Assembly: GCA_944990035.1 (NCBI GenBank)
Contig: CALYLX010000037.1
Span: 239,693-303,692, forward strand
Direction: 5' to 3'
DNA: 64,000 bases
DNA from: Clitopilus passeckerianus
Lineage: Eukaryota; Basidiomycota; Agaricomycetes; Agaricales; Entolomataceae
The position numbers and the translations under genes were made by a program. Position 1 is the first letter of the stretch. The number at the start of each line of letters is the position of its first letter. This document shows positions 56,900-64,000 of the stretch, piece after piece. The notes under the pieces were generated by a model, which saw nothing but the letters and a program-made list of their open reading frames with translations, was not told the origin of the DNA and did no database searches.

Positions 56900-57338
56900 A
56901 TGCCTCTTTTTGCTCGCACTGCTCACCGCGCCCATCCCACCATCACAACCACTCGCCCCAAACGTAGGGGTCTCTTCCATCGTAGAGATAAAGACCGGGT
57001 TGCCGGCGGCTACAGTCAGTCTTATCTTCCCAAGTCCTTGGGTCATTTTCTCACGAAAGTTTTGCAGAGGCTGCTCTTGCCAACCCAAGGACCACAAGGT
57101 CAGGCAGAAAGCATGCAAAACATGAGCTGAAGGTTATGGTAAGCCTCATTCTACGATTTTGAATGGCCCGATTATTGACGCTCTTCCCCAGGGCCGAGGT
57201 CGTGAAGCCCATGTCCCTCTAATGACCAAGATCAAGCGTACTTTGGGCATTCGTTCAACACCTAGAGCTAAACGTCAGCATCACACGACGACGAGTACCA
57301 CTGCACGTCGCAGTATCTTCAGCAGGAGGAAGTACTAA
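56900..57338 (+). CDS. small basic protein with con-6-like motif
   Basis: Exons 56,900-57,014, 57,068-57,138 and 57,192-57,338 give 110 residues, very rich in Arg, Lys, His and Thr. The middle (RVAGGYKAALANPRTTRSGR, then KHAKHELKVMGRG) resembles the conidiation protein 6 motif (GGxKAxxxNPxxSxxxKxxAxxxL), seen in small fungal proteins raised during sporulation and stress. The biochemical role of the family is unknown. A TATA box upstream supports regulated expression. The match is partial, since the usual acidic residues of con-6 are replaced by basic ones. Confidence 0.62.
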
Positions 57339-57428
57339 ACACCTCCCGCTGGATCCATGAATGACTTAATGGACACTTCTACCTGTCTTACATGCCCTGT
57401 TTGTAATATCCTTCGATGATACCCATGA

Positions 57429-58714
57429 TCAATAAACTGTTTTCGTGATCCATTTCTGCACCACCCGGTCCACAATTTCGTGACTGTTCTTCTCCATGAA
57501 CATCATATGGCCATTCCCATGAATCCCTGCTTCGCCAAGCTTCACATGCTCCACGGACACACCAGCCGTCCGCAGGTAATCAACGCTACAGTCATCATAA
57601 ACTGAATGATAGCCCGATTCCGATGTCACCACTAGAACAGGCATCTTCTCAAGATTCACTAGCTTCCGAGCGGGGTACGCTTGCTGGTAGCAAGTAAAGT
57701 TAGGCTCGGTGCTTGAGCTAACGATGACACGGGCTAAGTCTTCGGGAGAGTTCGCAGGTGGATCGTATGTGATAGGTATGTCCGTGAGCCCGAAAGCCCT
57801 TGCTGGTATAATGGGGGCAAAGATAGCTTGGATGAAAGGTGGGCCGACAGGTTCTACGGCAACAATTGCGACAACTTTCTCCGGACGAGCATCAGCTATG
57901 ATCCAGCCATACTGTCCAGATTGCGAATGTGTCATGACAATCGCAGGCTATGGTAATTAGATCACGTCTCATTGGACGGTAGTGACGGGTAGAGACACTC
58001 ACACCGATTTTATCGAGCAATGCGGCACCAGCAGATCGGACCTTTGGGCCCGCATCCGTTTCTGAGCTCACTGAGGCCACCATGGAAGCGTAGAACTCGT
58101 CGAATACAGGGTCTCCAACTGTTCCATTCCCAGGCCACTGGGTATGCGAAGTGGCTTGAGGCCACAAATTAAAGTTCTGGGTTGCTGTGAACCGAGCCTC
58201 AATGGTGTATGTATCGAAGGGGGATTGAGGCCCATCGATATCCTTCTGGTAAGTGGACCGTCCTCGGGCAGGTTGGTCGACTAGAAATACCTAGGCAATC
58301 CATCGGCGTGGGCTTCCTATGCACCAGGTGAACGCTGGCTCACCTCATAACCCTTGCTGAGGAAGTAGTCGCCCCAACCTGGTCGCCCATCTGGAGTGTT
58401 GAGGAAATTTGTGCCTGTCATTCCTTCATTCAAAAAAATGTCAGTCCATCACTCGGGCTGATGAGAACGTTCTAAAGATGCTCACCACGTCCATGGATTA
58501 TGACCAAAGGGAATGGAGCACTTACCTTGGCTGGTGTTAACTGCTCTACATACATCTGTCCACCCGAGATGCTCGAGTTTCCCTCAGCTGTGTAAGAGCC
58601 ACCGACATAGAAATAATTGCGACGATGGAGGGTTCCTTCGGGGTTAGGTCTTGCCCTTGAGACAGAAACAAGGCAGAAACTTGCAAGAAACAGAGAAAGG
58701 GCAGAGTTGAACAT
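57429..58714 (-). CDS. secreted alpha/beta hydrolase (esterase-like)
   Basis: Exons 58,714-58,486, 58,423-58,344, 58,290-58,003 and 57,947-57,429 give 371 residues. A signal peptide (MFNSALSLFLASFCLVSVSR) shows entry to the secretory pathway. Fold features: FPLVIIHGRG (oxyanion region), FLVDQPARGRS, nucleophile region IVMTHSQSGQYGW, and the likely catalytic His in GIHGNGHMMFMEKNS. The nucleophile elbow SQSGQ deviates from the usual GxSxG by Ser at the first position. Fungal homologues are annotated only as hydrolases; the substrate is unknown. The frame extends upstream to 58,969, but the signal peptide argues for the 58,714 start. Confidence 0.85.
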
Positions 58715-59261
58715 GATGATATCCAAGGAAGCACCAGGCCGAGCCCGTACAGCAGCCGATATGAACATGCAAATCTTGGGCGCTCGAACAACTCCGAAGC
58801 CCGAACCGTGGAACCATCGGCCAGAGTAACTCTTGCGTTCGAAGTGACTCGAACCCTCCCGTATCAGAAATTCCTCGATGGTCGGGCTCCTGGTCGAATG
58901 GCTGCTTCTTACAGTTGAATTTCCATCAAAGCCTGAGGCTTCATCCAAATCTTGGTCCAAATTATCCATATTTTTTGGTCAATTTTTGGTCGAAGTGGTT
59001 GGAACTGCCGTCGTTAACTTAGCTCCGTAGATATCGGATTTGCTTTGTTTTGTGCATTCCTCGCGGATGCACATGCGAAATACGGCGCCGCCTTAAGTTA
59101 ATGAGAGAACCTTTCGCCATCTTTGAAAGTCGTTTGTGGTTTTCGGAACCCCGGCTCGCAAGGCGGCTCATCACATGACCGTGATCAAAGAATTTCTAAA
59201 TGCTGAACCGTTCAAGTTCTAATCCAACCCAGTCCTTGGTCCAATTTACCTCTCATAAACC
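58715..59261. other. divergent intergenic region, 547 bp
   Basis: Between the secreted hydrolase and NOP9. Its left part contains an open upstream extension of the hydrolase frame (to 58,969) that is probably 5' UTR. No RNA gene or repeat seen. Confidence 0.55.
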
Positions 59262-62146
59262 ATGCCAAGAGAACACAGGAAGAGGGGAAAGAAAAACAAG
59301 AAAAAGCAAGAAGACAATGAACCTGGGGACTACAGGGAAAACGGTCATGAAGGCCACACGGAGCTGCCAGTGCATGATGGACCTTCTTGGATTCGTCCTG
59401 CGCGGAATGAGGATGCTGACACCAATGCAGAAGCACCATTTGGATATGTGGATGCTGAAGTGAAGGCATACTTCCGAACGGTGGATCTACAGATACGAGA
59501 TTGGGCAGAAGCCCGTGCGGGGGAGACTTCTCCTGAGGAGGACACTGATCCAAACGAAGGTGTGCCGGTATCTCATTGTGTTCTGCAAATCAGTGCCGAT
59601 AGTATGCATAGAGCGCCGTATGTTCTTTATGGCTGCATTAAAAGAAATGGAGGGGAAGGAGTTGCAATTGGCTACCGATCCTGATTGCTCTGTTATCCTG
59701 GAGCGCATGACTTACTCAATGGATGATTTTATTCGGCGGGTATTCATGGATAGGCTGGCTGGCTCGTGAGTTCAACCGGTTTTATACTTTAAACTTCAGG
59801 TTTTGATTCTGTCAAGTTACGGACAACTACTTCCCCACCGGTTCGCATCTCATGTGTGCCAAACTTTCTTCACCCTTGCCCGGGAAACTGTATCCAGGGA
59901 GGTATGCGTCGGCCAGTTGATTTGTCGGACACTGTCATTAAAGTGTTACTTACAGGCCAAAGGACTCTTTCCTGCGATACCCGACAGCTCTGAAGGGGAA
60001 CTTCGAACGCTCACTCAACTGATATTAGATGCCTCAGATGTAAAGCCTAGTGTCTGTTCTTGCGTGAAACCCTTACTTATTCCTTTGACAGGCAATCCTC
60101 CCATCCTTTTCTTCTTTTCTTCTAGATCCTTTTGCCTCGCATGTTATTCGAGCTTTGCTTCTGCTGCATGCTCCCAATCTCGCGGGTGTGGATAATCGGT
60201 CCAGCCAGGCTCTCCGCTCAAAGAAAAGTGCCGTGTGGAAAGCAAAGCACGGGAAAATGCAGTCAGTCTTCACCGACTCCAAAGGGAAAGGAAAGGAGAG
60301 CGCAGTCGTACCTCGTCAATTGCGAGAGAATGCTAGGAAGTTCGTCCAGGCTCTCCGGGAGGAACAAGATGCGAATGAAGTCCGTGCTCTGGCAGCTAAT
60401 CAGGTTGCTAGTCCTGCACTACAAGTACGACTATGTCCCTTTGCAGGTTTCTCCGCGTTTCTAACTTGTCAAGCTAGATTTTACTTGAAGTTGAAGCAAA
60501 TCTCGGACTTGCATCTGAAAAGGGTTCGCTCATGGATAGGGTCACCGCCGGTTTGATCACCGCCTGTAGTCCGTGCCCCCATTCTTCGATGGCACCTTCC
60601 TTCGACTAACTCTTCACTCAACAGATATCGATTCCAACCCTACTGTCGAACCTTCAGATTACATCAACACACTTCTTCGCGACCCAACCTCGTCACACCT
60701 CTTAGAGACCATCGTCACTCGAATTCCAGACAACTCGTTCGGCACCTTGTGGGCTATTTACTTCAAAGGCAAGCTCTCAAGGTTGTCAGCCCATCCGGTT
60801 GCAAACTTTGTCCTCGCAAAGGCAATCGGAAGGCTTTCCGCACAGGAGCTGTCGGATGCGTGCCAAGAGCTTGGGGATTCCTGGGCCAAGATGATCAGTG
60901 GGTTGATCCTTTGCCAACCAGACTCAGTAATGCTAATGGTCATCTCAGCAACGGGAAGAACCGGGGTCTTGCGCGCCGCAATAGAAAGAGCAGCAGCATT
61001 GAAAGCTTCAGAAGGAGATATCTGTCAGGTACTGATGTTTTCAAGCCTCTATTACACGACCTACTAAGGCTCCTCGCAGGCTGTATACACTGCCTTTGAT
61101 CTCCATAATACGGAGGACCGATCATTCTTAGTTCCATGTGTGCTCTGCTTAGCACCGCTACAGGTAAGCATGTTCACTGCCGCGTATGAAGTTGCCCTTA
61201 TTCCTGTCTATCAGCATTATCGCACGCGGAGTCGAGCACAGGAAAAAGAGCACCAAAGAGCCCCAAAACCAGAGCACCAGCACTCTTGGCACCTGCGTCC
61301 TAAGCATGACCAGCTGGAGCACACAGTACAGGGTGCCCTCCTTCTTCAGTCCTTGCTCAAGCTTTCCAGCCCTCACAATGAAATTGTGACATCAAAGTTC
61401 GTTTTGGTGATTATCACGATTACATGCGTACTTACGATCGTCTTTTCTATACAGCATCACCGCGTTGCCAGTTGAGAAACGAATCGAGATCGCCTATGAT
61501 GCCAACGGTTCTCGTATATATGATGCACTACTGGACTTACCCTCGGTACCTTCAAAAGTCAAGCGTCAATTTGTACTGGACCTGATAGGACACTATCACA
61601 CCCTTGTTGACGATCGTCTCGGCAGTCGTGTTGGTGACAAGTGTTGGGGCTTCGCAGACACATACCTCAAGGTTTGTGCGCTTCGTCCGGTACCCACTCG
61701 GATACCCATGCTGACTGCTTTTGCAGGAGAAGGTTGCTCGGAGCCTTTTCAATCACGAACAGTTCTTGGCTGCCTCCTACTATGGGAAGTTCTTCGCTAG
61801 ACACCTCAATCTTCACCTTTTGAAGCGCCGTCCCGATGAGTGGAGGGACTTGCAGACACAACGAAAATCTCGAGGGCAGTCTGACAAGGAACCCGTCAAC
61901 ACCGAAAAACGACCACCCACAGGAATCGAGGCGCAGCCCATCAGTCGGAAACGAAAACAAACAAGCGACGAGATCGATGCACTTTTCGATGCCTCTCTAG
62001 GAAAGAAGATCAAACGAGCGGCTCTTGATGGGAGCGCATCGAAGCCAGCGGCTGAAGAACCAGACACCGACGGATTGAACAATGTTCTTGACGCTATTCG
62101 GGGAGCGCCTGGGAACACCCAACCTTGTAGGAGGAAGCACAAATAA
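59262..62146 (+). CDS. NOP9: NOP9, PUF-repeat pre-18S rRNA binding protein
   Basis: Nop9 binds ITS1 and protects the 20S pre-rRNA from early cleavage by Nob1 during small-subunit assembly in the nucleolus. Eleven exons (59,262-59,559, 59,612-59,765, 59,817-59,901, 59,956-60,039, 60,092-60,424, 60,478-60,568, 60,625-61,028, 61,080-61,163, 61,215-61,396, 61,455-61,671, 61,727-62,146) give 783 residues. The start [16 protein letters not shown] is a basic nucleolar-type sequence. PUF repeats are recognisable: [52 protein letters not shown] and [11 protein letters not shown] basic C-terminal tail ([16 protein letters not shown]) fits nuclear localisation. All ten introns are 51-58 bp. Confidence 0.93.
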
Positions 62147-62270
62147 TTATATGTACGATTTTCTGATCAACCATCGGCCTCATGTAACCATGCACGTATT
62201 TTCCACTCAACATGTCTGAAAACCCAAGGTACCGATATTGAGAACAGTCATAGGTACAAAAGATGTTATA

Positions 62271-63600
62271 TCAGAAGAGACAGAACTGTTCTACGGCTAT
62301 GTCTATACCCCTGCCTCTCAGAGTGTCAATCAACACAACTGTGGCATCGCTAATTACCATTCTCGACTTCATATGGAAGTACGCTATCCCCGGAGCCCTC
62401 CCACAACTAGACCCGCAGTAAGGTATCCAAGACTCTGGGAACTCGCATAGACTCCCTTCCGAGCATCTTTGGCCTGTACATTCCAGGTGGAGGTGTCGAA
62501 GTGAAATATGGCCAGATAGGCCGTCATCAAGTCCTGCGCTGTCTGAACCAAGGATTCTGTCTGATATTGGATCACCTGAAGGGTCTCCAAACCCAAACCG
62601 AAGGTCGAGCTGTTCTAACTTGGTGGCTACGGGTAGGCATCGCAATAATCCCGCTTCAGTCATCGGCACATATACCAAGGATAGCGAGCGAAGATTAGGT
62701 GCAATGGTCGCCAATGCTGAAGAGAATGAAATGGGTTTCATGGTCCCGGGATCGGTTCGTTTTGCTGAAACGACAATCCTAATCAGCAGCTCGTTGAGAG
62801 AAGGCGTATCAACGAGACCAAGGAATGTTCCCAGGCTTTCGTCTGCATGTTGGACTCCATCACCTGTCCAAGTTTCATCGTAAAGAACGAGGTTGAGAGA
62901 CTGTAGCTTGGGCATTGCAACCCTGTCGCAACCATCGGGTTCAAATGCAAGGGTGGCAGCGAGCTTGCAGTTGTGAAGATCCCCGCAATTATATTGGCAA
63001 GTATTGCGAAGTATTCGGTCAAGGTTGGAAAGAAGGGGAGCCGGCAGGCGTCGCTCTCTTCCACGATGAGTGTCGTGAGTCTGGCCCAGGGAGGAGGCCA
63101 GGCATCCCTGCGCAGCATTAGAGGTAATGGCGATTGGACGAGCTTCAGGTGAAGCGAGGTCAGAACTACAGGAGGAAAGTGAATCCCCGTCCGTCATGGT
63201 GTGTATGGTAGAGATGGGTGCATCTATCACAACATCTTTCCAACGATTTCTGTGGGCAAGTAGTGAATTGGCCACATGGTCGAAGATCGGGCCATCGTAG
63301 CGCTGGCGTACTCGGAAAGACAATTGTGTGTCTTCAGACTGCTTCAACCAGGTGGTAATTGTCCTGCTCCTGAGAAGCGCGGAGTAGGTATCAGTGCAAT
63401 CCCAGTCAATATCGAGGCGAGCCCATAACGTGGGAGTACTATAGACGACATGTCTCCACTGTGGACATACGTGTGAGAGGGGGGTCTCTGATGGTGGGTC
63501 AGGGGAATGTGGCGCAACATTGGGAGAAGATTTCTACCAACATTTCTGTTGGAAGCCGTGTGATGGAGGTACATATCGACACATTCCCGCGACGGTGTCG
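62271..63600 (-). pseudogene. F-box/LRR-like gene, frame broken after the F-box
   Basis: Agaricomycetes carry large families of such genes, thought to be substrate adaptors of SCF ubiquitin ligases. An F-box start (LPTEMLVEIFSQCC, about 63,555-63,514) lies in one frame. The rest (HSPDPPSETPLSHVCPQWRH, then TPTLWARLDIDWD, and Leu-rich repeats such as MPKLQSLNLVLYDET and APNLRSLSLVYVPMTEAGLL) lies in another, open from 63,533 to 62,271 (420 codons). A single-base indel near 63,510 would explain this. No intron fits the join. No clear ATG precedes the F-box. It could instead be a sequencing error. Confidence 0.65.
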
Positions 63601-64000
63601 AAACACGTTAAGGCGGTGAAGTAGAACCCTGTGAATATGAGAGGCTAAATAAAGATAGGGATCAGAAACTGACACCGATCTTAGGTGGGTAGCCAGCTCG
63701 AAAGCAATCGAAGCAGTTATAGGAGTCTAGGGACGCATTGCCTCAAACCGACTGGGATGTCTGGTCTGACTCCTGCCAACGGAGGTTGGTCGGGCCTAGA
63801 GGTTAAGGATATAACAGTATCCAATTATGGCTTTAGAGCGTAGGGTTCTTTCTCGTAGCGTGTTCGAAGCAAACAATGGGATCGAACATGTCCGAGGATG
63901 GAGTTTGGCAGTTCGCCTGTTTTGATTTTCCATCTGCTCAATTCCGTGCGAATACATTGAGGTAGACTGAAAGACGGAGGGCATCAATCGACTGGATTGA
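63601..64000. other. right end, no supported gene
   Basis: Contains only short frames. It may include the 5' region of the F-box gene. No repeat shared with the left part was seen. Confidence 0.5.

Noticed and set aside
1..64000. CRISPR arrays, bacterial operons, rRNA and tRNA genes
   Set aside because: The window is eukaryotic with spliced genes. No regular repeat-spacer array and no tRNA or rRNA signature was noticed by eye; a covariance search (tRNAscan-SE, Infernal) would settle the RNA genes.

Overview
The window is nuclear DNA of a filamentous basidiomycete, most likely an agaricomycete (mushroom-forming) fungus. Evidence: protein-coding genes are densely packed and split by many short introns (109 introns in my models, mostly 46-74 bp), divergent genes share promoters as short as 80 bp, and the products are typical of higher fungi (RIC8, SEC63, FUR1, MSS1/MnmE, calcineurin B, COMPASS Swd1, SCO1, ALE1, NOP9, MARVEL-like proteins). 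The species cannot be named from this sequence alone.

The window has two compartments. Positions 1 to about 20,520 are a nest of transposable elements. A Ty3/gypsy chromovirus (1-6983; its left end lies outside the window) sits inside a minus-strand LINE-like element (about 6984-9745). That LINE is also interrupted by a Tc1/mariner element (7679-9284). A second LINE-like copy runs the other way (about 9846-15543), so the two copies are head to head. Next come a solo LTR of the same Ty3 family with a 5-bp target duplication (15544-15999), a 121-bp A-tract insertion, a second Tc1/mariner copy (16242-17831), and a decayed DDE transposase gene (17958-20519) whose intron holds a further insertion. 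Every transposase and polymerase gene here is broken.

From about 21.3 kb to 63.6 kb lie 22 single-copy-like genes and one broken F-box gene, with no recognisable transposon. In order: RIC8, ER membrane PDI, CGI121 (KEOPS), a mitochondrial PPR protein, a coilin-like protein, an alpha/beta hydrolase, SEC63, FUR1, MSS1, CNB1, an unknown protein, TTI2, SWD1/RBBP5, WDR89, a small membrane protein, two tandem MARVEL-like proteins, SCO1, ALE1 (MBOAT), a con-6-like small protein, a secreted hydrolase, NOP9 and the F-box/LRR gene. For all 22 intact genes I placed exon borders from splice signals and family conservation, and each model sums to a multiple of three with no internal stop.

Most genes are unrelated housekeeping functions, so no pathway cluster is visible. 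Several serve the ER and membranes (PDI, SEC63, ALE1), mitochondria (PPR, MSS1, SCO1), RNA biology (coilin, NOP9, CGI121, MSS1) and signalling (RIC8, CNB1). The points most worth checking are FUR1, where four of eight introns need GC-AG splicing against none of 101 elsewhere; a -1 frameshift signal at the gag-pol border of the chromovirus; and an extra Cys/His-rich reading frame downstream of its pol gene.
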